Assembly (NCBI GenBank): GCA_963826055.1
Contig: CAWGVO010000020.1
Location: 9,153 to 73,152, forward strand
DNA: 64,000 nucleotides
DNA from: JBBDMC01 sp963826055
Lineage (GTDB): Bacteria > Pseudomonadota > Alphaproteobacteria > Rhizobiales > Kaistiaceae
Direction of reading: 5' to 3'
A model generated the notes under the pieces. The model had not been told where the DNA came from. It did not search any database and saw only the letters and a program-made list of their open reading frames with translations. This document shows, piece after piece, positions 27,456 to 36,012 of the stretch. Position numbers and translations under genes: made by a program. The stretch's first letter is position 1; every line of letters begins with the position of its first letter.

Positions 27456-27530
27456 GCGGGTGTAGCTCAACGGAAGAGCGCCACCTTCCAGGGTCGGAGG
27501 CGAAGGTTCGAACTCCTTCCGCCCGCTCCA
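27456..27530 (+). tRNA. tRNA-Gly-like gene with irregular anticodon and T arms
   Basis: The acceptor stem GCGGGTG/CGCCCGC pairs fully (one G-U) and carries TCCA at the 3' end; the D arm GCTC-AACGGAA-GAGC is perfect. The anticodon arm CCACC..GGTCG has a C-C mismatch and a loop TTCCAG that is one base short; adding a C to the C-run gives TTCCCAG with anticodon CCC (Gly). The T arm becomes perfect (GAAGG-TTCGAAT-CCTTC) if one C is removed from TTCGAACT. The acceptor and D arm are those of tRNA-Gly. Two compensating indels, probably sequencing errors, or a degenerate copy. The exact anticodon (CCC versus TCC) stays open. Confidence 0.7.
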
Positions 27531-27641
27531 GTTCCTCGTCGCCTCCGCGCAGTATGCGGTCGCGGTTCCCGCAAATTAACTCAAATCCTAGACATCGATT
27601 GTGGGCTCGGCTGATCGCGCGATATTCCCTTCAGCGCTGAC

Positions 27642-28568
27642 ATGTTCGAGGCCCATGAAGTGAACACCACAGCAACTTCGCGCGTTGCCGTCCTGATGCC
27701 CGCCTACAATGCGGGGCGGTTCGTCAATCGGGCGGTGGACAGCCTCACGCGCAGCACCTGTCTCTGCCACATCTATATCGTCGACGACGGCAGCGCGGTG
27801 CCGGTCGCAGCGAGCCTGAAGCCGCATCCGAGCGTCGCCATTATCAGGCTGGAACAGAACGGCGGCATCGCGCGGGCGCGCAATGCCGGGCTGCGCGCGA
27901 TCATAGAGCGCGGCTACGAATACGTCGCCTGCCTCGACGCCGACGACATGTGCCACCCGGACCGTATCGCCGCGCAGGTCGAGTTTCTCGATCGTCACCC
28001 AAACGTCGCGGTGGTCGGCACGTGGGGGCGGTCGTTCGATGAGCAGACCGGTGCTCCCCTGCGCATCGGTCGCATGCCGGCCGCGCCGGACGAGGTGCGG
28101 CGCGCCATGCGCTACAACAGCGCGGTGATCAACACGAGCGCGATGCTGCGTGTCAGTGCGCTCCGCGACGTTGGCCTCTATTCCGAGCACTACCCGGCCG
28201 CAGAGGACTACGAGCTCTTCCGGCGGATCGGCGAGCGGTATGACATCGCCAACATCCCGAGCATCCTGACGACGATCAGCATTTCGTCCGAGGGGATTTC
28301 GCGCAAGCGCCGGCGCCGGCAACTCGCCGACCGCCTCAGCATCCAGCTCAAGTATTTCGAGGCGCGCGAACCGGGCGCCTGGCTCGGTGTGGCCAAGACC
28401 GCCGTGCTGTTCCTCGCGCCGGTATCGCTCCTGTCGAGGGTGAAGACGTTCCTGCGCGGGGCAAAAGGATCGTCGGACGACGCGTCGATGCCCGGTGATC
28501 AGGCGCGAGCATCCGCAGAAGCAGGCATCGTAATCTCGTGGAAGAGCCAATCCGCAAGGCGGTCCTGA
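27642..28568 (+). CDS. Family 2 glycosyltransferase
   Basis: 308 residues. GT-A fold: RVAVLMPAYNAGRFVNRAVD, nucleotide-sugar Asp in IYIVDDGSAVPV, GGIARARNAGLRAIIERG and the DXD-type ACLDADDMCHPDRIA, then AAEDYELFRRIGERY as acceptor-side motif. The C-terminus is a basic amphipathic tail that could touch the membrane. Adds a sugar to a growing glycan, cytoplasmic side. First gene of the polysaccharide operon; its last 31 bases overlap the deacetylase gene, and the final 15 residues may be wrong if an indel is present there. Confidence 0.9.
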   Translation: MFEAHEVNTTATSRVAVLMPAYNAGRFVNRAVDSLTRSTCLCHIYIVDDGSAVPVAASLKPHPSVAIIRLEQNGGIARARNAGLRAIIERGYEYVACLDADDMCHPDRIAAQVEFLDRHPNVAVVGTWGRSFDEQTGAPLRIGRMPAAPDEVRRAMRYNSAVINTSAMLRVSALRDVGLYSEHYPAAEDYELFRRIGERYDIANIPSILTTISISSEGISRKRRRRQLADRLSIQLKYFEAREPGAWLGVAKTAVLFLAPVSLLSRVKTFLRGAKGSSDDASMPGDQARASAEAGIVISWKSQSARRS

Positions 28569-29603
28569 GCGCGCTCAGCTTCAGCGGCATCAACCGGTTG
28601 CTGTGGCCGGTCGCGGCCGGCGCCGGCGCGATCCTCGTCCTTCACCGCGTGCGGCCGAGCCGTCCTGATCCGTTTCAGCCGAACCGGGCACTCGAGGTGA
28701 CGCCGCAGTTCCTCGAATCGACGATCGGCTGGCTGAAACGCAACGCATACGATTTCGTGTCGCTCGATGAGGCGCGATCGCGGCTGCTCGAAGGCGGTGC
28801 CCGCGAGCGCTTCGTGGCGGTGACGCTCGACGACGGCTATCGCGACAATCTGGTGTGGGCGAAACCCATCTTCGACCGGCACGGCGTGCCGTACACCATC
28901 TACGTCCCCACTTCGTTCGCGGACGGCACCGGCGATCTCTGGTGGCTTGCGTTCGAATCGATCGTGGCCGGTAACGACCGCATCGAGGTCGACGGCAACA
29001 TCATCGATTGCGGTTCGCTCGCGGCGAAGGGGCGCGCGTTTGCCTGGCTGGTGGCGGCGAAGATTGCCCAGCCCAGCGCGGCCGCCGAGGCGGCCTTCAT
29101 GCGGCGTCTGACCGAGCGCTACCGGTTCGACGGCGGCGCCGCATGCCGCGCCGCCTGCATGAACTGGGACGAGCTGCGGCAGGTCGCCGCCGATCCGCTG
29201 GCGACCATCGGTGCGCACACCGTCTCGCACGTGGCGCTCGTCAGACTTTCCGAGAAACAGGTTCGCAAGGAGTTTGTCGACTCCCGCCGGATTCTCGAGC
29301 AGCAGCTGCAGCGGGAAGTCCGTCATCTCGCCTATCCGTTCGGCAGCCTGACAGCCGTCGGAAAACGCGAGTTCGCGATCGCCGCCGAGACCGGCTACGC
29401 GACGGCGGTCACCACCCGTCTCGGGGTGCTGACGGCCGACGACGGCGCTCGCCTGACGGAGCTGCCGCGCATCAACGTCGACGGCAGGTATCAGCGCAAA
29501 CGCTATTTCGACGCGCTGTTGTCGGGCGTGGCGCCCGCCATGTGGCAAGCGCTCGCGGCGGTTCGCGCGGGCGCCGCAGGCGCGCGCATCGGGGGCGGCA
29601 TGA
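28538..29603 (+). CDS. Polysaccharide deacetylase (CE4/NodB fold), paralogue 1, frameshift at the 3' end
   Basis: Corrected length 354 residues. NodB motif 1 VAVTLDDGYRDNLVWAKPIF, metal-binding His in TIGAHTVSHVALVRLSEK, and RHLAYPFGSL; the N-terminal VLHRVRPSRPDPFQPNRALE is shared with the paralogue at 50546. Removes N-acetyl (or other acyl) groups from a glycan, probably in the periplasm. GTG start inside the glycosyltransferase gene. Removing one G from the G-run near 29594 gives a stop that overlaps the flippase start by ATGA; without it the frame runs on through unrelated sequence. Confidence 0.85.
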
Positions 29604-31021
29604 GCGTCGCCAAGGTGGACCCGGTCAACTGGCGCGGCGGCCCGGCTCGCTCACGTGCGGTGTGGCGCTCGGTTCCTTCTTCCGTAGCCGGCGCTTCGTC
29701 GAGCACGCGGCGGCGATCGTGCTCAGAGGCGCCAGCGCCGCCGGCAAGTTCGCCCTGTCGCTCTACATGCTCACCTTTCTCGGGCTGAGCGAGCTCGGCG
29801 TCTTCGGCCTTCTGGTTGCCGCCACGACGGCGGCGCCGGCGATATTCGGCTTCGGCCTCGGCGACTGGACGACCCGCGCCGTCATGGGCCTGCCGGGCCG
29901 GCGCGCGATGGCGCTGGTGAGTACCCGGATGGCGTTCACGCTCGCCGTGCACGCGGTGGCGCAGCCGCTGTTCTGGGTCGGCAACGCGCTCGCCGGCTAT
30001 CCCATTCCTGCGCACTATGCGTTGCTGATCGCGATCATCGTTCTCCTGGAGCACGTCGCCACCGACTCCCACGGTCCGCTGGTGGCGCGGGGCCGGGTCA
30101 TGCTGACCAGCCTCAACCTTTTCATCCGCGCCGGCTTGTGGCCGATGGCGATCATCGCGCTCGGTCTCGTCTATCCCCCGGCCCGTACGCTGATGTGGGT
30201 GCTCGGGGCGTGGGTCGCGGGTCTCCTCACAATGATGGTGGTGCTCGCCTTTGCGACACTGCGCCATGGGCGCTGGCGGTGGCTGGGCTTCCGGTGGGAT
30301 TGGTTGCGCGACGCGCTGACCCGCAGCTGGGCGCTCTATCTGTCGGCGCTAGGCGCGGTCGGATCGCTCTACACGGACCGCTTCATCATCTCCTTCTTCG
30401 CCGGGTTGGAGCTGACCGGCGTCTACGTCTTCTTCTGGTCGGCCGCCAACGTCGTCCATTCCATCTCGGTTTACGGCACGTTCCATCCACGTGTGCCGAC
30501 GCTGGTGGCGGCGGCGCAGGACGGCGACTTCAAGACCTTCCGCAGGCGCCTCATGCGCTCTCAGGCCGAAACGCTGGCGTGGGCCATCCTCCTGTCGACG
30601 ATGTTGTGGGTCGCCGTCGATCTCTTCACCAAGTACGCCAACAAGCCGCAGCTCAGCGCACATTCCGGACTGTTCGTCTGGATCATCCTGGCGATGCTGC
30701 TCCGCATTCTCGCCGACACTTATCACTTCGTCCTCTACGCGCTGCATCGCGACCGGAGGATCGTTGTGGTCAACCTCGCCGGAGCCGCGACGTCGGCGGT
30801 CCTCAACGCGCTGCTGGTGTCGTCGCTGGCGATTGTCGGCGCCGTGACCGCGTCGCTGGTGACGGGCTCGGCGCTGCTGGCGTCACGAATGGTCACTGTC
30901 GCGCACCGGGGACAGGAAAACATCGCCGGTGCCGCCGGACGACGGGAATCCCTGGGCGCCGCTCGTCGAGCCGCCGACGGGCGAACTCGAGGATGCGGAA
31001 GCGATTGTGCGCGGAGCGTGA
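29600..31021 (+). CDS. Polysaccharide flippase (Wzx/MATE-like oligosaccharide translocase), two indels
   Basis: Corrected length 473 residues with about 12-14 hydrophobic helices, for example KFALSLYMLTFLGLSELGVF, YALLIAIIVLLEHVATDSHG and LIAIIVLLEH-like repeats; GSLYTDRFIISFFAGLELTG is a typical Wzx-type motif. It would move lipid-linked glycan units across the inner membrane. The frame needs one added base near 29645 and one removed near 30910; the corrected C-terminus PDDGNPWAPLVEPPTGELED is hydrophilic and ends 7 bases before the polymerase gene. Confidence 0.82.
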
Positions 31022-31027
31022 GGGCTC

Positions 31028-32308
31028 ATGACCGCGACATACGCTGACTATCGTTTCATCGACACGAAGCCCGGTGCGCAGGTCGTCAACGCGGTCATCG
31101 CGCTGACCATGCTCGCCAGCCCAGTGGTGCTGTTCGAGCCATCGCCTTACGAGGGCATGGTGCTGGCTTTGGGGATGGTCGCCTTCGGATTCGGCCTGCC
31201 GATCCAGCGGGGCATCAAGACGCTGCTGGTCCTGCTGATGGTGTGGGCGACCGGCGGCCTGTTCGCGATGCTCCCTGTCTTCAACGATCCAATCGCCGTC
31301 AAGTACTACGGCATCTCGATCTACATGATGATGTCCACGGTGCTGTTCACGTGTCTGTTTGCAGAGGACACGATCGGGCGCGTGGCGACCCTCGCCAACG
31401 CGTACATCGTTGCCGCGATCGCCGCGTCGCTGATCGCTATCGCCGCCTACTTCGGCAAGATCCCCGGCGCCGACGCCCTCATGCAGGGAGGGCGCGCCAA
31501 GGGCACATTCAAGGATGCCAACGTCTTCGCGCCGTACCTGATCTTTCCGATCCTGGTGCTCATTCAGCGGGTCTTCGCGCGCGGCGTCCGTGTCTCTTAC
31601 GTGCTGGCGCTGCCGGTCCTGCTGTTCGCGTTGTTCATCGCCTTTTCGCGCGGTGCCTGGGGCAACTTCGTGCTTTCGGTGATCGTGATGTTAGGGCTGA
31701 TGCTGTTCGTCAGCCGTCCCGGGCGCTTCCGGCGCAGGATGCTGATGATGGCCGGCGCGGGCGTGGCGGCCTTGGTGCTGCTGTTCGCCGCCTCGCTCGC
31801 CATCCCGTCGGTGCACAAGATGTTCACGGTCCGCGCCGAGCTGGTGCAGTCCTACGACGCCGGCGGCGCCGACAGCCGGTTTGGGCGCCAACACGAGGCG
31901 GTCGGCGTCGCCCTGGAAAATCCGAACGGGCTCGGTCCGAAGCAGTTTGCGCGCATCTACGTGGAAGACATCCACAACGTCTATCTCACCGCTCTCATCA
32001 GCTACGGCTGGCTGGGAGGGCTGGCCTATATCGGCGTCGTCCTGATTACGCTCTGGCGGGGCATCAAGGCGCTGCTGACGGCGAGTCCCTGGCGCACATA
32101 TCTGGTGGCGGCCTACGCCGCGTTCGTCGGCGTGGTGGCGGAGGGCTTTATCATCGACACCGACCACTGGCGGCACTTCTACCTGTTGATCGGGCTGATC
32201 TGGGGGCTGGCGATCGCCACCTCCAACTATCGCCGCCAGATTCCGCTCCAGGCGCTGGAGCCGATCGAATGGAGCGGAAAGCCGACCGCGGCCGACGCGG
32301 CGGGCTGA
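31028..32308 (+). CDS. O-antigen polymerase/ligase family membrane protein (Wzy/WaaL type)
   Basis: 426 residues, intact. About ten membrane helices with a large periplasmic loop (about residues 250-320) containing GGADSRFGRQHEAVGVALEN and IYVEDIHNVYLTALISYGWL. The H-N-x-Y-L motif in that loop is typical of the O-antigen ligase/polymerase superfamily, whose members join lipid-linked glycans. It completes a Wzx/Wzy-dependent exopolysaccharide set with the preceding flippase. Confidence 0.88.
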   Translation: MTATYADYRFIDTKPGAQVVNAVIALTMLASPVVLFEPSPYEGMVLALGMVAFGFGLPIQRGIKTLLVLLMVWATGGLFAMLPVFNDPIAVKYYGISIYMMMSTVLFTCLFAEDTIGRVATLANAYIVAAIAASLIAIAAYFGKIPGADALMQGGRAKGTFKDANVFAPYLIFPILVLIQRVFARGVRVSYVLALPVLLFALFIAFSRGAWGNFVLSVIVMLGLMLFVSRPGRFRRRMLMMAGAGVAALVLLFAASLAIPSVHKMFTVRAELVQSYDAGGADSRFGRQHEAVGVALENPNGLGPKQFARIYVEDIHNVYLTALISYGWLGGLAYIGVVLITLWRGIKALLTASPWRTYLVAAYAAFVGVVAEGFIIDTDHWRHFYLLIGLIWGLAIATSNYRRQIPLQALEPIEWSGKPTAADAAG

Positions 32309-32387
32309 GGACAGTGCAATCTGTGCCATTCCGGCACGGTTTGGCCGGCACGAATATTGACTGTCTGACGGCGGATTCGAAGCTGGA

Positions 32388-33731
32388 GTGCCGCACGTGG
32401 ATCGACGCACGTTCCTGACCAGTGCCCTGAGCGGCGTCGCCGCCGCCGGGGTCGGCGTCTCCGCGGCGCGGGCGGCGGTCGACCCGGAAGCTCCGGTTCT
32501 GCGCGATACACTGAATGCCGCCGAACTCGGGGTTAAGCCGGGGGACAGTGAAAATCAGAGCCGTACGATGCAACGGCTGCTCGATCTCGCGTCGGATGAT
32601 GACCGCGAGATCTTCCTGCCGGCTGGCACCTACGTGGTGTCCGAGCTGAAACTGCCGGCGCGCACTCGTCTGACTGGGGTCGCGGGGGCGACGCGACTGG
32701 TGTTCGCCGGAGGGCGGTTCATGCTCTCCGGCGAACACGCCGAACTTATCTCGTTGAAGAGCCTGATGATCGACGGCGCCAACCAGCCGCTAGCCGACTA
32801 CGTGCCCGGCATCGTCCACCTCGCCGACTCGCGCGGGGTTGCGATCGAGAACTGCACGATCGTGGGAAGCGGCGGCTCCGGCATCGCGCTCGACCGCTCG
32901 AGCGGCCGTGTCAGCGGGAACACTATCACCACGGCCCACGGCGCCGGCATCCGCGCGATCGAATCGACCGGGCTCACGATCGCCGACAACACGGTCGACG
33001 ATTGCGGCAACGCCGGTATCCAGGTGTGGCGATGGACGGAGGGTGAAGACGGAACCATCGTGACCGGCAACCGCGTCACGCGGATCGCCGCCCGCGACGG
33101 CGGCACCGGGCAGAACGGCAACGGCATCAACATATTCCGCGCCCACGGCGTCATCGTCGCCACCAATCGGATCAGCGACTGCGCCTTCACCGCCATCCGC
33201 GCCAATTCGGCCAACAACGTGCAGATCACCGGCAACAATTGCCAACGCTGCGGTGAGGTCGCGATCTACGCGGAGTTCAGCTTCGCCGGGGCGGTGATCG
33301 CAAACAACATCGTCGATACCGCCCAGACCGGCATCTCGGTCACCAACTTCAACGACGGCGGCCATCTGGCGGTCGTTTCCAGCAACATCGTGCGCAACCT
33401 CGCCAACATCGGCATCGCGGTCGAGGCCGATACGACGGTCAACGCAAACGTCGTCGACGGCGCGCCGAAACTCGGCATTCAGATCGGCTGGGGACAGTAT
33501 CTGCGCGACGTGACGGTGACCGGCAATGTCATCCGCGGCGCGCCGGTCGGGATCGGCGTCAGCGTGGTCGACGGTGCCGGATCGGCCGTCATCAGCGACA
33601 ATGTCATTGCCGGTGCTGACAAGGGCGCGATCCTCGGCATGCGGTGGGAGAAACCGGCCTCCGGGGACCTCGCCGCCGGCGGCGCGGCACAGTTCCCGCA
33701 CCTTTTGGTCGAGCGCAACCGCGTGAGTTGA
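32388..33731 (+). CDS. TAT-exported right-handed beta-helix protein
   Basis: 447 residues with GTG start (32388, or 32397 just before the twin-arginine motif). The signal DRRTFLTSALSGVAAAGVG has the RR-x-F-L pattern. After an amino-terminal capping segment with EIFLPAGTYVVSELKLPART, at least ten parbeta repeats follow, each with a pattern like GVAIENCTIVGSGGSGIALD or VTGNVIRGAPVGIGVSVVDG. Fold typical of glycan lyases/epimerases, but no acidic catalytic cluster was assigned. I recognise the twin-arginine uncharacterised repeat protein type known from rhizobial genomes. Next to the polymerase, a role on the secreted polysaccharide is likely. Confidence 0.82.
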   Translation: MPHVDRRTFLTSALSGVAAAGVGVSAARAAVDPEAPVLRDTLNAAELGVKPGDSENQSRTMQRLLDLASDDDREIFLPAGTYVVSELKLPARTRLTGVAGATRLVFAGGRFMLSGEHAELISLKSLMIDGANQPLADYVPGIVHLADSRGVAIENCTIVGSGGSGIALDRSSGRVSGNTITTAHGAGIRAIESTGLTIADNTVDDCGNAGIQVWRWTEGEDGTIVTGNRVTRIAARDGGTGQNGNGINIFRAHGVIVATNRISDCAFTAIRANSANNVQITGNNCQRCGEVAIYAEFSFAGAVIANNIVDTAQTGISVTNFNDGGHLAVVSSNIVRNLANIGIAVEADTTVNANVVDGAPKLGIQIGWGQYLRDVTVTGNVIRGAPVGIGVSVVDGAGSAVISDNVIAGADKGAILGMRWEKPASGDLAAGGAAQFPHLLVERNRVS

Positions 33732-33756
33732 CCGCTGCCGCCGGCTGCGGGAGCGG

Positions 33757-34590
33757 TCAGCGTAGCGGCGGCTTGGAAGCCCACGCCGCGATCAGGCGCG
33801 GCAGCATGATGCAATGATCGCCTGCGATGGCTTCGACGCGCAGGCGGTCGGCAAGGGTGTCTATTCCGATCTCGTCAGGCGTGGCGATGCCGTGTTGCTC
33901 CATCGCCGGCAGCAGACTGGCGAGGGTCTGGGCTGTGAACTGGTAGACGATCGAATCCGGGCCGCTCTCGATACGGGTGGTGCCGGTCAGGCGCGGCTGG
34001 AAGCCAGCGGCGCGGAAGGCGGCGTACTGCCGCGCACCCATGTCGGGCTCGACGCCGACCTTGCGGTAAGTCTCCACGATCCAGCGGACGCACTGGGTGA
34101 GCAGCGGCATCGGGGGCACGGCACCGGCCAGGGTGATGTCCATCTCGATGAAAGCGATGACGCCATTGTCGTTGAGAAGGCGGCCGAGGCGCCTGAGAGC
34201 CGAGACCGGGTCGGGCAGATGCATCAGTACCAGGCGCCCGGTGATTGCATCGAAGCGCTCGTCGGGCTCGAACGCGTAGAGATCGGCCTCCTGGAAGCGC
34301 AGCCAGTCGTAACCGGCACGCTTGGCGCGGGCCTTGGCGGTAGCGAGGGCAGGGCCGGCGTTGTCGATGCCGAGAACGGACCCGGCGGGGCCCACCTTTT
34401 CCGCTGCGATCATCGACACGTCGCCGGCGCCGCAGCCGACGTCGAGAACGCTCATGCCGGTCTTGACGCCAGCGCGGCGCAGCGCGTCGCGAGTCTCGAC
34501 GCTGAACAGTTCGCCCTGACGCTCAAGCCGCGCCAGTTCCTGCTCGGAGTGGCCAAGAACGTAGTGCTTGGGATCTGCCTCGGCGCGCAT
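33757..34590 (-). CDS. Class I SAM-dependent methyltransferase
   Basis: 277 residues. Starts with a PKHYVLGHSEQELARLERQG lead common to a family of UbiE-like methyltransferases, then motif I VLDVGCGAGDVSMIAAEKVG, SVLGIDNAGPALATAK, FDAITGRLVLMHLPDPVSAL and LNDNGVIAFIEMDI. Substrate unknown. Convergent with the beta-helix gene (25 bases apart) and not related to the two cassette methyltransferases beyond the Rossmann core. Confidence 0.85.
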   Translation of the reverse strand: MRAEADPKHYVLGHSEQELARLERQGELFSVETRDALRRAGVKTGMSVLDVGCGAGDVSMIAAEKVGPAGSVLGIDNAGPALATAKARAKRAGYDWLRFQEADLYAFEPDERFDAITGRLVLMHLPDPVSALRRLGRLLNDNGVIAFIEMDITLAGAVPPMPLLTQCVRWIVETYRKVGVEPDMGARQYAAFRAAGFQPRLTGTTRIESGPDSIVYQFTAQTLASLLPAMEQHGIATPDEIGIDTLADRLRVEAIAGDHCIMLPRLIAAWASKPPLR

Positions 34591-34946
34591 CGGTCGCTCT
34601 CGATTGCCGGGTGGGGCGGGAGTTCATCTCACCGGTTGCCGTGCCTCGTCCATGCGGCGGGCCGGCGCACCCACAGGAATCACGCGCCTTTGCGTGGCCG
34701 CCGCCAACGATTTCATCCTCATGGTAAACGAATAGTTTGCCGCGCGACACGTTCATTTCAAATCGGTCGTAATCTTAAAGATTGATAAGGGTCTGCTGCG
34801 TAGTGTCGCCTGGCAGGCCTGTAGCGCGCTGTGTTCCGCGTCGCAGACCGTTGCAGTAGCGGCAAGGGGGCTTGCGCGCTCGGCAGTGGACAACCGGGCG
34901 TCGTGGTCTCGTGCCCCAATCCCGGCGGGGACATAGGAGAGTAAAC
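34591..34946. promoter_or_regulatory. Divergent promoter region with palindrome AATCTTAAAGATT
   Basis: 356 bases between the methyltransferase and the alpha/beta hydrolase genes. At 34771-34783 there is a perfect 13-base palindrome (AATCTT, A, AAGATT) in a short A+T-rich island, about 165 bases before the hydrolase start. Good candidate operator or core promoter; no known regulator consensus matched. Confidence 0.4.
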
Positions 34947-35819
34947 ATGTCCGTGACCAACAACACCGTCAAAACCAGTCACGCTGACATTGCTGTCGCG
35001 GAAACTTCGGGCGGGGGACTGCCTGTCCTCTTCATTCACGGCAACTCGGCCTGCAAGGAAGTCTTCGGCCGTCAGCTCGAGGGCGAGCTCGGCGAGCACT
35101 ACCACATGATCGCGGTCGACCTGCCCGGTCACGGCGCCTCAAGTGACGCTTTCGACCCGTCGCGTACGTACACCATGCCCGGCTACGCCGAGGCGATGGT
35201 CGAGGTCCTTGCCATGATGGGCATAGATCGCGCGGCGCTGGTGGGCTGGTCGCTTGGCGGTCACGTGGCGCTGGAGATGATGCCGCGCTTCGCCGGCACC
35301 GTCGGTGTGATGCTCTGCGGAGCGCCGCCGGTCCAGCCGACGGCGGAGTCGCTGCAGGCCGGGTTCCTGCCCAACCCCCTGGCCGGCTTGCTCGGCAAGG
35401 AAACCCTTGACGAGGACGAGGTCGCGACCCTGGCGCAAGCTTGTTACGGCGATGCCGTCAACGACGCCTTCATCGATGCCATGCGGCGTACCGACGGGCG
35501 CGCACGGACGTTGATGTTCCAGGGCCTGTTTTCCGGCAAGGTTTCCGACCAGCGCGCGCTGGCGGAGAAGGCCCGGGTTCCGGTGGCGCTGGTCAACGGG
35601 GCCGAGGATCCTTTCGTCAACGTCGAGTATGTGTCCTCGCTGTCGTACGCGAACCTGTGGGACCAGCACTGCTACGTCCTGCGTGGCGCAGGCCACACGC
35701 CTTTCCTTTCCGCGGCGGCTACGTTCGACCAAATTCTGGCCCGTTTCGTCGAAGAAATGGCCGAGCGGGCGAAGAGCGGCAAGGGAAGCAGCCAGCGGCG
35801 CTCGGGCGCTGCCGCCTGA
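34947..35819 (+). CDS. Alpha/beta hydrolase
   Basis: 290 residues. VLFIHGNSACKEVFGRQLEG (oxyanion HG), AVDLPGHGASSDAF, nucleophile elbow ALVGWSLGGHVALEM with Ser in GWSLGG, Asp in VNGAEDPFVNVEY and His in LRGAGHTPFLSAA: a complete Ser-Asp-His triad. Start fixed by AGGAG 8 bases upstream. Family includes esterases, lactonases and C-C hydrolases; an acyl-homoserine-lactone-type or small-ester substrate cannot be told apart by sequence. A stand-alone gene. Confidence 0.88.
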   Translation: MSVTNNTVKTSHADIAVAETSGGGLPVLFIHGNSACKEVFGRQLEGELGEHYHMIAVDLPGHGASSDAFDPSRTYTMPGYAEAMVEVLAMMGIDRAALVGWSLGGHVALEMMPRFAGTVGVMLCGAPPVQPTAESLQAGFLPNPLAGLLGKETLDEDEVATLAQACYGDAVNDAFIDAMRRTDGRARTLMFQGLFSGKVSDQRALAEKARVPVALVNGAEDPFVNVEYVSSLSYANLWDQHCYVLRGAGHTPFLSAAATFDQILARFVEEMAERAKSGKGSSQRRSGAAA

Positions 35820-36012
35820 CCAGCCCCCATCGTTGACGCTAACCGACCGTCCTTTTTGGTTTCCGCCCGGCCTGCGGGCTGAAAGGCCGTTCGGCGTCCC
35901 GGTTGCGGCGATGTCACGCAATCTTGACGGTGCCCGTAAAATTGAACGTTCTGTTCATCCAATATCGCGATAATTGCGGCCGTCCAGTCGCCAAACGGTG
36001 CGTCCGCGTAGC

